This document shows, one piece after another, positions 1-7,697 of a DNA stretch of 10,410 bases. A program made the position numbers and the translations under genes. Source of the stretch: Gemmatimonadota bacterium (GTDB taxonomy: Bacteria > Gemmatimonadota > Gemmatimonadetes > Gemmatimonadales > GWC2-71-9); NCBI GenBank assembly GCA_017889745.1, contig JAGGAG010000095.1, forward strand, positions 1 through 10,410. The letters are read 5' to 3'. The notes under the pieces are model-generated. The model did no database searches and was not told where the DNA came from. It saw nothing but the letters and a program-made list of their open reading frames with translations. Within the stretch, counting starts at the first letter, position 1, and each line of letters starts with the position of its first letter.

Positions 1-943
1 TGCCACTCCGGTCCGTAAGGTTGAACTTCCTTGCCCGTGACTCCTGCGCCGGCGGCGCCGGGGTCATGATGCTGATCGCACCCGGGACACACGTTGCCGT
101 AAACGGGGTGGAGCCACCGGCATCGCCGTCGAGCTGCACCGGCTGCACGGGATGCGTTTCCACCCGGATCACCCGCCCGCGGGCATAGCCGACGAAGGCA
201 TCGCCCCCGTGACCCTCCCGCAGCAGGTCCCACACCGCGCGCACGCTTTCGCCCAGGCCGTTGGCGCGCAGCACCACCACGTCGAGCAATCCATCGTCCG
301 GCTCGATGCCGGTGCGCATCTTGATCAGCGGCGGGAACACCTCGCCGCAGTTGGCCACCAGCACCATCGACGCGTGCGCATCGTACTCCACCCCGTCCAC
401 CGTGATCTGGTGCTGCTGGCTCCGGATCTCGCCGATGAACTGGAGCGTCGTGGCCACGTACGCCAGCATCCCCCAGCGCCGCTTGTGCTCCGACCTCGTG
501 CGCGTCATGATCAGCGCGTCGTAGCCCGCGCCGCACGCCACGGCGAAGTAGTCCGAGCCGGTTTCGCGATCGAGCCGGCCGAGATCGATGCGCCGCGGCA
601 CGCCGGTCACCAGCACCTTGGCCGCGCGCGCCGGGCTGAGCGGGATCCGGAGGTTGCCGGCGAGCAGGTTGCCCGTACCGCCGGGAATGAGGCCAAGCGT
701 CACGTCGCTGCCCACCAGGGCCGCGGCCGCCTGCATGGTCGTGCCGTCGCCGCCGAACACCGCGCACACGTCCATCTTCTCCTGTACCGCGTAGGCCGCG
801 AGACGGCCCGCGTCTCCCGGCCCGCCGGTCGCGAGCACCTCCGCGTCCCATCCCGCGCCGCGCAGCGTCGCCATCACCAGCTCGACCGCGATCGGGTCGG
901 TGCGGGCGGCGGCCGGGTTGGTGATCAGCAGGGCACGCGTCAT
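1..943 (-). CDS. Diacylglycerol/sphingosine-kinase-family lipid kinase (YegS/DgkB-like), C-terminal end cut by window
   Basis: Cytoplasmic, probably membrane-associated enzyme expected to move phosphate from ATP to a lipid hydroxyl (diacylglycerol, or a related lipid such as a sphingoid base). Translation from the ATG at 943 gives 314 codons with no stop before the window edge, so the true end lies just outside. The catalytic domain shows the nucleotide-binding GGDGT at residues 64-68, PGGTGN at 87-92, DDGLLD at 216-221 and the C-terminal LDGD at 271-274. In YegS-type kinases the equivalent of that last motif is DGE, with acidic residues proposed to be catalytic; here the last residue is Asp, a conservative change. 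A Pro/Ala-rich and then basic tail of at least 20 residues follows the domain. The start overlaps the tamB stop as TGATG, with GGGAA a few bases upstream, so translational coupling is likely. Kinase-family membership is clear; the lipid substrate cannot be read from sequence. Confidence 0.93.
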   Translation of the reverse strand, partial: MTRALLITNPAAARTDPIAVELVMATLRGAGWDAEVLATGGPGDAGRLAAYAVQEKMDVCAVFGGDGTTMQAAAALVGSDVTLGLIPGGTGNLLAGNLRIPLSPARAAKVLVTGVPRRIDLGRLDRETGSDYFAVACGAGYDALIMTRTRSEHKRRWGMLAYVATTLQFIGEIRSQQHQITVDGVEYDAHASMVLVANCGEVFPPLIKMRTGIEPDDGLLDVVVLRANGLGESVRAVWDLLREGHGGDAFVGYARGRVIRVETHPVQPVQLDGDAGGSTPFTATCVPGAISIMTPAPPAQESRARKFNLTDRSG

Positions 944-3900
944 CAGAATTCCCGCTGCCAGAGTACATCGGCGCCCACCTGGTACCGGAGCGAGCTCGAT
1001 ACGTTCTGGCCGACCGCCGAGACCCCGCAGAGCCGCAGCAGCGGCTCCACCACGCCCTGGATCTTCCATTCCGGCGACACGCGCCACTCGATGCCCGCGC
1101 CGAAGTTCCGGTAGTCGAACGAGCTCAGCTGGCTCGGGCAGAAGCCGGCGTTGAACGTGAGGAACACCTTCCGCCCGAGCTGCCATCCCGCGGCGAGCGC
1201 GAACGCGGTGGTGAGGCTCTGCCCCTGGGTGCCGCCGCTCACCACGGGACGGATCTGCAGCATGTCCACGCCGAGCTGCGAGCCGATGGTCTGCTCCAGC
1301 ACGCTCGCCCCGGCGCTCAGCGCGTAGGAGTAGGCGTTCGCCACCAGCGCCGCCTGCGCCCCGCCCTGCGCCGTCGCCTCGCTCGCCGGTGCGCCGGTGA
1401 CGAGGTACGATACGATGTCGAGGTCCGACAGCGGCGGCCGCTGCGTGCTCGTCAGCTTGAGCTTCGGGTCGAACAGCGTCCCGGTCACCAGCGCGATCAC
1501 CGGCAGCTCCTGGCCCTTCGTCGTTCGCACCACGTGCTTCGCCTGGATGTCGAGCGCGGCATTCAGGTCGGGCGTGCCGAAATAGCGGACGTCGCCGCGC
1601 ACCACCTCGAAGTCGCGGGTGAAGCCCGGGATCGGGCTCAGGCGGTAGTTGCCCCGTACCGCGTGCAGCGTCCCGTCCATCCGGTACGTCGTCCTCACCT
1701 TCTCCACCCGCAGCTTGCCGTCGAGCTGGATGTTGGCTTCCGCCGACCGGAGCCAGAAGTCGTCGCCCACGGTCAGGCTGAAGTCGCGCACCCGTATCGT
1801 CTCCAGCACCCGCGCCGTGAGGTCCGAGCCAAGTCGCCGCCGCCGCACCAGCGTCGTGTCCACGAACGCCAGGTTCTCCGGGTCCTCGAGGTTGATGATG
1901 CGCTTGTTGATCAGGTCGGCGAAGTAGAGGGTCCCCTCGTCGGCGGTCACGTTGCCCGACACCACGAGGCTGTCGAGCGGTCCCGTCACGGCGAGCCGGC
2001 CGCTCGCGGTGAGCAGCAGGAAGTCGCGCTGCTCGATGGCGCGGAACCGGTCGAGCCGCGCCAGCAGGTTGAGCACCGGCCGGTTGAGCCGCTCGAGCTG
2101 CACGTTTCCCGACACCGTCATTGAGCCCTTCGGGCTCTGCAGGGTGAGCGTCGGAAGCAGGATCGAGTCGCGCCGGAACTCCGCCCGGCCGTTCATCGCC
2201 GTGAACGGCACGTTGAGGCCGTCAACCGTCAGCGCGCCATCGACCACCTGGATGAACCCGCCGAGGGCCGGTTCGTCCCAGGTGCCCTCCACCCGCACGT
2301 CGGCGCTGAGGAGCCCGGTCACGTGGCGCACCGACCGGCTCACCGGTTCCAGCACGCTGAGCGGCACGCTGTCCGCCGTGGCCTGGATGCTCAACGGACC
2401 GGGGATGAGCCGCTCCTTCACCTGTTGCAGCGCCAGGTCGAGCGGCAGCGAGTAGCGCATCTGCATCACCGGGTTCCCGGTGCGGTACAGCAGCAGGCCG
2501 CCGTCGAGACGCTGCTCGGCGTAGCTGAAGACGCCCTGTGCCATCGGCCCGCGTGTGTCGCCCAGCCGCAGGTCCTCGAGCCCGATCGTCCCCTCCATCA
2601 TGGGATCCGAGCGTGTGCCGCTCATCTGCACCCGGAACCCCAGCCATCCGCGCACGCCCGTCGTGTCGAACTGCGCCAGCGCGTAGAGGTCGCGCAGGGA
2701 GAGCCCGAGCCCCTCGACCGCGAGGTCGCCCGGCCCGGTCCACGGCACGAGCCCGGAGACGCTGAGGTACCCCGAGCCGTCGGTGCCCTGGATGCGGAGC
2801 GGCGACACCCGCACCGTCGAGTCGGCGAGCAGGATGGTCGACGGGTCCAGCAGGCGCCATGCGCGCGTCGGCAGCCCCAGCGCGAGCGAATCGATGGCCA
2901 CGGCCCGCAGGCTGTCATCGCGCCACGCACGCCCGGTGCCGGCGATCTTCACGATGCCGCCGTCGTCGCCGCTCAGCGTCCAGTCGAGCGAGTCCGCCGG
3001 CCCCGACAGCGACAGCTTCAGGTCGCGCACGAACCGCTCCTCCCGGCTGATCGAGTCGAGCGCCGCCGTCATGGTGAACTCCGGTCGTGCGCCGCCGGTC
3101 CAGCTTCCCGTCACTTGCAGGTCGTTCGCCCGGAAATGATTGAACGTGAGCCCGCGCAGCGAACCCTCCGCCGTCGCCTCCAGCGAATCGAGGCTCCCCG
3201 CGACCTGCGCCTTGACCCGCAGGATCCCGTTGAGTGAGCGCCAGCCGGGCAGTGTATCCCGCGTGAATCCGGTGAGCTCCTGCGCCAGCGAGTCGAGTTC
3301 CACCAGGCTGTCCGCCTCGAGGGTGAGATCCATGCTGCCGCGGTTCGGCCGCGCCCATCCCACCGTGCCGGCCCCGGCCAGGATCATCCCCGAGCCCCGG
3401 GCCCATGCCGTGTCGATAGTGACGAGGCTGTCGCGCACCTGCGCCCCCACCGTGAGCGTGTCCAGGTGCACGCCGCGGAACACGCCGGGACCCAGCACCA
3501 GGTTCACCCGGCCCTCCGGCGCCACCAGCGTGTCCATGACGCCCGTCGCCTCGATCCGCCCGTCCAGGCTCGTGCGCCCCTCGCGCCCCGTCAGCGCCTG
3601 CAGGTCGAGGTGCGCGAAGTCGAGCTTGAGGCTGTCGGCGCCCCAGCGTGGCGGCAGGATCGTCACCGTGCCCGAGCCCTTCACCACGCCGATCTCGCCC
3701 TGCACCTCGCCGTCCACGAACAGCCGCTCCACCGGGCCGTCGAGCTTCACCCGCCCGCGGAGCGTGCCCTCCGACAGGATGCTGGGGAAGGTGGCCCGGA
3801 TCCCCTCGAAGCTGAGCGGCGCGAGCGTGACGTCGGCGGCCACCTTGATCGAGTCGGTGCGGCTGTCCAGGCGCAGGTACCCGTCCACGATGCTCTCCGG

Positions 3901-5349
3901 CCGTGCGCCATCCTTGTGCCGCGCCGTGCCCGTGAACGTCGCGTTGGTCAGCGGACCGTCGAGCGAGCCCACGGCGTTGAGCCGGCCCTCGAGGATCACC
4001 GCCGGCGCCAGGTTGCGCACCGTGCGCAGGTCGATGTCGCTCCGCGCGATCGCCACCTTGTCGAACACCAGGTCGCCCGCGCCGGTCTGGAAGCGGCCGT
4101 CGAACGACATGGTCGTGGTCGGCCGCCCCGGCACCGCGAGGTCGATGAACACGATGTCGCCCCGTGCCGCGATGTCATTGAGGTCGCCCTCGGCCTCCAC
4201 CGGGCCCGAGATGAGCCCGATGAACGGCAGCGAGTCGATGTACGGCCGAACCTTGTCCAGGTTGAGCTCGTTCAGCCGCAGCTTGAGCCGCCGCACCCCG
4301 AGTCCGTCCACCGCATCCACCTCCGCCACGAGGCTGCCCTCGATCCGCTCCGGTCCGTCCGTCAGTCGCAGGTTCGTGAGCGTATAGTCCGTGCGCCGCC
4401 CGCTCAGCGAATGCGCCACCACGTTCGCGTGCCCGGTCATCGCCGGGAAATCCGGCGAGATGAACCGCAGGTCTCTCAGGTCCACTGCGCTCGCGTCCGC
4501 GCGGAAGTCCCACATGATCGTGTCGCGCGGCCAGAGTACCATGCCCTCCGCCGTCGCGTGCGTGCCCGGCAGCGAGGCACGGGTCAGCGAAAAGCGGAGC
4601 GAGTCGCCCTGCTGCTGGATGATGCCCTGCAGTTGTCGGAGCTGCACCTGCGGCTCGCTGGCGTCGGTGCTGAGCGTGTCGACCACCACCAGCAGCGGCT
4701 TGTGGTCCGGCGTGCCGATGCGGAGCCGCTTGATCACCGCCGACAGGTTCGAGAACGTCATGACCCGCTTGGTGCCTTCCCCCGTCACCGCCACCATGTG
4801 GCCGGGGATCGCACGCGCCGCCCGCAGCTGCCGTTCGCGCTCCGTGTCCGTCATGGTGCCCGTGGGCCACGGATACGCCAGCGCCAGCGCCCCGTCCGTC
4901 AGCTTCATGTTGCGGAACTCGATCAGCGGGGGCGCCGTCTTGCCCGGGGGCCCCTCCGACAGCCGCAGCACCTCCTCGTAGTTCCACCGCCCCGACGAGT
5001 GCCGCACCAGGTTGATCACCGGGTGGTCCACTTCGAGCGTCTCGAGGATGAACCGCCGCGCCAGGAAGTTCGGGATGAGGTAGCGCACCCGCACCACCGG
5101 CAGCGACACCAGCAGCACTCCCGCGGTGTCCCGCACCACGACGTCCCGCAGCACCAGGTCGCGCAGGAACGAGCCGTCGATGTTCCCCACGTGCACTTGC
5201 CCCCGCAGCAGCGTCTCGAGCTGGTGGGACACGTTCCGCGCCAGCAGGGCGCGCCCCGGCGGCGTCACGGTGAGCGACACCACCACGCCCACGAGGGACG
5301 CGATCACGCCCACCACCAGCAGCACGAGGACCCGCACGACGTGCCGCAT
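943..5349 (-). CDS. tamB: TamB: inner-membrane-anchored AsmA-like periplasmic protein, translocation and assembly module
   Basis: Large protein (1,468 residues) expected to be anchored in the inner membrane and to span the periplasm to its partner barrel TamA. The family is linked to outer-membrane protein assembly and, more recently, to phospholipid movement between membranes. Residues about 5-28 form one hydrophobic helix. An AsmA-like start follows (GNIDGSFLRDLVLRD near residue 60), then more than 900 residues of repeating short beta strands rich in Asp-Ser-Leu turns. The TamB C-terminal domain spans about 1030-1468 and includes the hallmark region DPKLKLTS...PPLSDLDIVSYLVTG (about 1290-1319). 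The protein ends in Phe. The only two cysteines are C1404 and C1441. I chose the ATG at 5349 because it begins directly before the membrane anchor and overlaps the tamA stop as TGATG. The open frame continues upstream to 5664, but that part is tamA read in another frame. Length is within the usual TamB range (about 1,250-1,500). Confidence 0.94.
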   Translation of the reverse strand: MRHVVRVLVLLVVGVIASLVGVVVSLTVTPPGRALLARNVSHQLETLLRGQVHVGNIDGSFLRDLVLRDVVVRDTAGVLLVSLPVVRVRYLIPNFLARRFILETLEVDHPVINLVRHSSGRWNYEEVLRLSEGPPGKTAPPLIEFRNMKLTDGALALAYPWPTGTMTDTERERQLRAARAIPGHMVAVTGEGTKRVMTFSNLSAVIKRLRIGTPDHKPLLVVVDTLSTDASEPQVQLRQLQGIIQQQGDSLRFSLTRASLPGTHATAEGMVLWPRDTIMWDFRADASAVDLRDLRFISPDFPAMTGHANVVAHSLSGRRTDYTLTNLRLTDGPERIEGSLVAEVDAVDGLGVRRLKLRLNELNLDKVRPYIDSLPFIGLISGPVEAEGDLNDIAARGDIVFIDLAVPGRPTTTMSFDGRFQTGAGDLVFDKVAIARSDIDLRTVRNLAPAVILEGRLNAVGSLDGPLTNATFTGTARHKDGARPESIVDGYLRLDSRTDSIKVAADVTLAPLSFEGIRATFPSILSEGTLRGRVKLDGPVERLFVDGEVQGEIGVVKGSGTVTILPPRWGADSLKLDFAHLDLQALTGREGRTSLDGRIEATGVMDTLVAPEGRVNLVLGPGVFRGVHLDTLTVGAQVRDSLVTIDTAWARGSGMILAGAGTVGWARPNRGSMDLTLEADSLVELDSLAQELTGFTRDTLPGWRSLNGILRVKAQVAGSLDSLEATAEGSLRGLTFNHFRANDLQVTGSWTGGARPEFTMTAALDSISREERFVRDLKLSLSGPADSLDWTLSGDDGGIVKIAGTGRAWRDDSLRAVAIDSLALGLPTRAWRLLDPSTILLADSTVRVSPLRIQGTDGSGYLSVSGLVPWTGPGDLAVEGLGLSLRDLYALAQFDTTGVRGWLGFRVQMSGTRSDPMMEGTIGLEDLRLGDTRGPMAQGVFSYAEQRLDGGLLLYRTGNPVMQMRYSLPLDLALQQVKERLIPGPLSIQATADSVPLSVLEPVSRSVRHVTGLLSADVRVEGTWDEPALGGFIQVVDGALTVDGLNVPFTAMNGRAEFRRDSILLPTLTLQSPKGSMTVSGNVQLERLNRPVLNLLARLDRFRAIEQRDFLLLTASGRLAVTGPLDSLVVSGNVTADEGTLYFADLINKRIINLEDPENLAFVDTTLVRRRRLGSDLTARVLETIRVRDFSLTVGDDFWLRSAEANIQLDGKLRVEKVRTTYRMDGTLHAVRGNYRLSPIPGFTRDFEVVRGDVRYFGTPDLNAALDIQAKHVVRTTKGQELPVIALVTGTLFDPKLKLTSTQRPPLSDLDIVSYLVTGAPASEATAQGGAQAALVANAYSYALSAGASVLEQTIGSQLGVDMLQIRPVVSGGTQGQSLTTAFALAAGWQLGRKVFLTFNAGFCPSQLSSFDYRNFGAGIEWRVSPEWKIQGVVEPLLRLCGVSAVGQNVSSSLRYQVGADVLWQREF

Positions 5350-7514
5350 CAGAACGGCTGCCCCACCGTGAGGTTGAGCTGCCAGCCGCCCGGGCTGGTC
5401 GGCTGGAAGGTGAGCGGCGGCCCGCCCGGCACCGGCCGGAGCTCGGTCAGGTCCTCGGTCACCGAGTTCGCGACGTAGACCGTGCCCCGCTGCAGCTTGT
5501 CCCAGCTGTACGCCACGTCGAACCGCAGTGGCCCCACCGGTGTCACCAGCCGGAGGCCCAGGCCCGGCGTCGCCACCACTCGCTTCTCGCTGTTCACCGG
5601 GTCGTTCGTCTGCCACAACCCGCCCACGTCCACGAACGCCGCGAGCCGCAGCCGCCCCTGCCACACCGGCGCCGGGAACCGCACTTCGACGTTGCCGATC
5701 AGCTGCACGTTGCCGCCGGTCGCGAACGGCACCGTGTTGTTGTCCAGCACCGCCGGGTTGGTCTGGTAGCCCGCGGTGTCGGCATCCGGGATCACGTAGA
5801 CGATCGGGCCGAGCTGGTTGTAGGGAAAGCCACGTACGTCATTGGGTCCGCCGGCGTAGAAGCGCTGTTCCACCGGCACGAAGTTGACCGCGCCCTGCTG
5901 GTCCGAACTCCGGCCGAATACCCGCCCCGCCCGGGCCCGCCATGCCAGTACCACGTCGGGAAACACCGTGCGGTACCAGCGGCCCTCGATCGCGAACCGG
6001 GTGAACTGCTGGAACTGCGACGACCCGATCAGCGATGAGCTCCACGCCACCTCACCGGTGAAGAGGTGGCCCCGGGTCGGGTCCACCGGGTTGTTCACCC
6101 GCGGGATCGCCGCCGTGGCGCTCAGGATCGCGAGCGGCTTCCGCAGTTCCTGCGCGGCCCGCACTTCGGGCGTGCACACGCTGAAGTACGAGCAGAACGC
6201 CGCCGCCGTGGCCTGCGTGGAGCCGTACGTGAACGTGTAGGCCAGCGTGAGCGGGTCGCGCCGCACCGGTGACTCGCGCGTCAGCGCGATGCCTGCGCCG
6301 ATGTCCTCGCGCAGGTAGACGCTGTACTGGCTCCGTCGCTCCGAGAATCCCGACAGCGTCATCGAGTTCTGGGGCGACAGGAACGCCGGGCGGCGCACCG
6401 ATACCGTTACGTTGTAGTTCAGCTTGCGCGACCCGATCTCGACGACCCCGGCTTCCTTCACGCCCGGGCAGAGGCTGTTCTCCAGGTTCCAGTCCACGAA
6501 GCTGGGTGTCGACGCCACGCCGATCTTGGACGCCCTCGCGCTGATGTCGAGGATCCGGCCCGACCCGAGGAAGTTGCGCATCGCCCAGCCCGCACTGACG
6601 CGGAAGCAGTCCTGCGAGGCATAACCCGCGCTGGCCTTCACCGTCCGCCGCTTCGCCTCCGCCACCTTCACGATCACCGGCACCAGCGAGTCCGTTTCGT
6701 CGAACGCCACCGTGTCGAGTGACACCTGCGCCAGGCTGAACAGGTCCGACCGGTACAGGTTGAGCTGGCTCGCCGTGATCTCCTTCTCGGAGTACGCCCG
6801 CCCCTGCTCCACCAGCAGCAGCGCCCGCACCACGCTCGTGTCCACCCGCGTGGTCCCCTCCACCTTCACCGAGCCGAAGCGGTAGTGATGGCCGGTCTCC
6901 ACCGTGAGCGTCGCGTTCGCCCGGCGCGTGGCGCTGTCCGACGCGAACTCGCGGAAGATGTCCACCGTCGGGTAGCCGAGGTTCCGGAGGCGGAGCGTCA
7001 CCGTGTCGATGCTCATCTGCAGCCGCGCCAGGTTGAACGGCTTGCCCACCCGGAGCGGCAGGTCCTGCGTCACCTCTTTCTGCTTGCCGGGCGGCAGCGA
7101 GTCGAGCCCCACGAACGTCAGCTGCTCCAGCACGATCGGCGCGCCCTCGGTCACCTTGAACGTGATGTAGATGTCCCTCGGCGTGCGGCGGATGATCGTG
7201 TCCACCGTCGCCGACGGAAATCCGCTCCGCCGGTACAGCACCTCGATGCGCAGCACGTCCCGCTGCAGCTCGCGCTCGTTCACGTACTTCTTCGACCCCA
7301 CCCCGATCCACTTCACCGCACCGGTGCGCGCAAACCAGCTCGAGTTGGACGTCGCGATCGATGCCGCCAGCGTGGCACCGTCGATCGCCTTGTTGCCCTC
7401 GAACTTGAGCTGCAGCACCGCGCGCTCGCCGTCCTGCGCTGCCACTCGAGCCGGGACCAGCCACGCCGCAGCCACCAGCGCTCCCACGAGGAGTCTGGAC
7501 CACGCGAACTTCAC
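5349..7514 (-). CDS. tamA: TamA-like Omp85 outer-membrane barrel with three POTRA domains
   Basis: Outer-membrane beta-barrel of the Omp85/BamA superfamily, 721 residues from the GTG at 7514. Residues 1-26 form a signal peptide (KFAWSR, a hydrophobic LLVGALVAAAWLV core, then cleavage after VAA before QDGE). Three POTRA-like units follow at about 32-125, 126-207 and 210-285. The barrel runs from about 292 to 721, with the Omp85 VRGF motif at 560-563, AAFVDVGG near 625-632 and a terminal Phe. Three rather than five POTRAs, and one-base overlap with tamB, favour TamA over BamA. Four cysteines lie in the barrel (303, 349, 441, 447). The reading frame extends to an ATG at 7598, but that adds 28 residues in front of a complete signal peptide and has a poor ribosome site. 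GTG 7514 has AGG (AGGCGAAG) eight bases upstream. First gene of the tamA-tamB-lipid kinase operon. A BamA-type role cannot be excluded from sequence alone. Confidence 0.9.
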   Translation of the reverse strand: MKFAWSRLLVGALVAAAWLVPARVAAQDGERAVLQLKFEGNKAIDGATLAASIATSNSSWFARTGAVKWIGVGSKKYVNERELQRDVLRIEVLYRRSGFPSATVDTIIRRTPRDIYITFKVTEGAPIVLEQLTFVGLDSLPPGKQKEVTQDLPLRVGKPFNLARLQMSIDTVTLRLRNLGYPTVDIFREFASDSATRRANATLTVETGHHYRFGSVKVEGTTRVDTSVVRALLLVEQGRAYSEKEITASQLNLYRSDLFSLAQVSLDTVAFDETDSLVPVIVKVAEAKRRTVKASAGYASQDCFRVSAGWAMRNFLGSGRILDISARASKIGVASTPSFVDWNLENSLCPGVKEAGVVEIGSRKLNYNVTVSVRRPAFLSPQNSMTLSGFSERRSQYSVYLREDIGAGIALTRESPVRRDPLTLAYTFTYGSTQATAAAFCSYFSVCTPEVRAAQELRKPLAILSATAAIPRVNNPVDPTRGHLFTGEVAWSSSLIGSSQFQQFTRFAIEGRWYRTVFPDVVLAWRARAGRVFGRSSDQQGAVNFVPVEQRFYAGGPNDVRGFPYNQLGPIVYVIPDADTAGYQTNPAVLDNNTVPFATGGNVQLIGNVEVRFPAPVWQGRLRLAAFVDVGGLWQTNDPVNSEKRVVATPGLGLRLVTPVGPLRFDVAYSWDKLQRGTVYVANSVTEDLTELRPVPGGPPLTFQPTSPGGWQLNLTVGQPF

Positions 7515-7571
7515 GCGCTTCGCCTGTCTGGCGGAGAGCTGACGATCTGCAAAGAAATACGACACTCCCAG

Positions 7572-7616
7572 GTCGCTTGTGACCGCTCCGCGCCCCATCG
7601 ACGGAGCTTCAGCGAC
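7572..7616 (-). promoter_or_regulatory. Possible two-part hairpin in the tamA leader
   Basis: Inverted repeats nest here: GTCGCT (7572-7577) pairs with AGCGAC (7611-7616), and GCTCCG (7585-7590) pairs with CGGAGC (7602-7607). Together they make twelve base pairs around an internal loop and an 11-base apical loop. In the leftward transcript the fold would sit between the predicted start (about 7636) and the GTG of tamA at 7514. The alternative ATG (7598-7596) falls in the apical loop, which argues for a non-coding leader. There is no run of T after it, so it does not look like an intrinsic terminator. GC-rich DNA forms such stems by chance fairly often, so confidence is limited. Confidence 0.35.
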
Positions 7617-7618
7617 GA

Positions 7619-7647
7619 TTGACGAGGTTAGCTAACCCATGTATTTT
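7619..7647 (+). promoter_or_regulatory. Predicted sigma70-type promoter for the binding protein-permease-dacB genes
   Basis: TTGACG (7619-7624, five of six matches to TTGACA) and TATTTT (7642-7647, four of six to TATAAT) are separated by 17 bases. Transcription would begin near 7654. The -10 element is almost the same stretch as the -10 of the leftward promoter. This also shows that the TTG at 7619, although in frame with the downstream gene, is most likely promoter DNA and not a start codon. Confidence 0.55.
7626..7637. promoter_or_regulatory. Perfect 12-base palindrome, candidate operator
   Basis: GGTTAGCTAACC is fully self-complementary. It lies inside the spacer of the rightward promoter and covers the predicted first base of the leftward transcript, so a dimeric regulator bound here could affect both directions. 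Its AT-containing core stands out from the GC-rich surroundings. No regulator gene is visible in the window. Confidence 0.4.
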
Positions 7648-7671
7648 TGCAGCGTTAGGCCGCAGTGTCAA
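7643..7671 (-). promoter_or_regulatory. Predicted sigma70-type promoter for tamA-tamB-lipid kinase
   Basis: Read on the minus strand, a perfect TTGACA (7671-7666) is followed by a 17-base spacer and AAAAAT (7648-7643, four of six matches to TATAAT, including the key second and sixth positions). The start of transcription would be near 7636, giving a leader of about 120 bases before the GTG at 7514. A weaker alternative closer to the gene is TATTTC (minus strand, 7559-7554), which has only a poor -35 box about 18 bases upstream. Confidence 0.55.
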
Positions 7672-7697
7672 TGTTTTGACCGGTTGCCGAACACTGC
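7662..7697 (+). promoter_or_regulatory. Possible hairpin in the leader of the rightward transcript
   Basis: GCAGTGT (7662-7668) pairs with ACACTGC (7691-7697) to give a seven-base stem with a 22-base loop. An alternative smaller stem, GTCAA/TTGAC (7667-7671 with 7676-7680), competes for part of the same bases. The fold would begin about eight bases after the predicted transcription start and would hold the TTG at 7676 in the loop, leaving GGAG (7716-7719) free. The evidence is base complementarity only. Confidence 0.25.

Noticed and set aside
152..1114. 320-codon plus-strand open frame
   Set aside because: It lies opposite the lipid kinase, which has all its family motifs in the minus-strand frame. 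Its composition is that of a shadow frame.
3466..5478. 670-codon open frame on the plus strand opposite tamB
   Set aside because: The translation is Arg/His/Pro/Ala-rich with no recognisable domain, and it lies opposite a clear TamB. It is a by-product of G/C in third codon positions.
5350..5664. Upstream extension of tamB by 105 codons
   Set aside because: This part is tamA in another frame (Gly/Arg/Ala-rich). The membrane anchor and the TGATG junction both point to ATG 5349.
7515..7598. ATG at 7598 as the tamA start
   Set aside because: It would put 28 non-signal residues ahead of a complete signal peptide, has no good ribosome site and lies in a possible hairpin loop. GTG 7514 fits better, though 7598 is not fully excluded.
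7619..7675. TTG at 7619 as the start of the binding-protein gene
   Set aside because: These bases form a good -35 box with a -10 at 17-base spacing, so they would lie upstream of the transcript.
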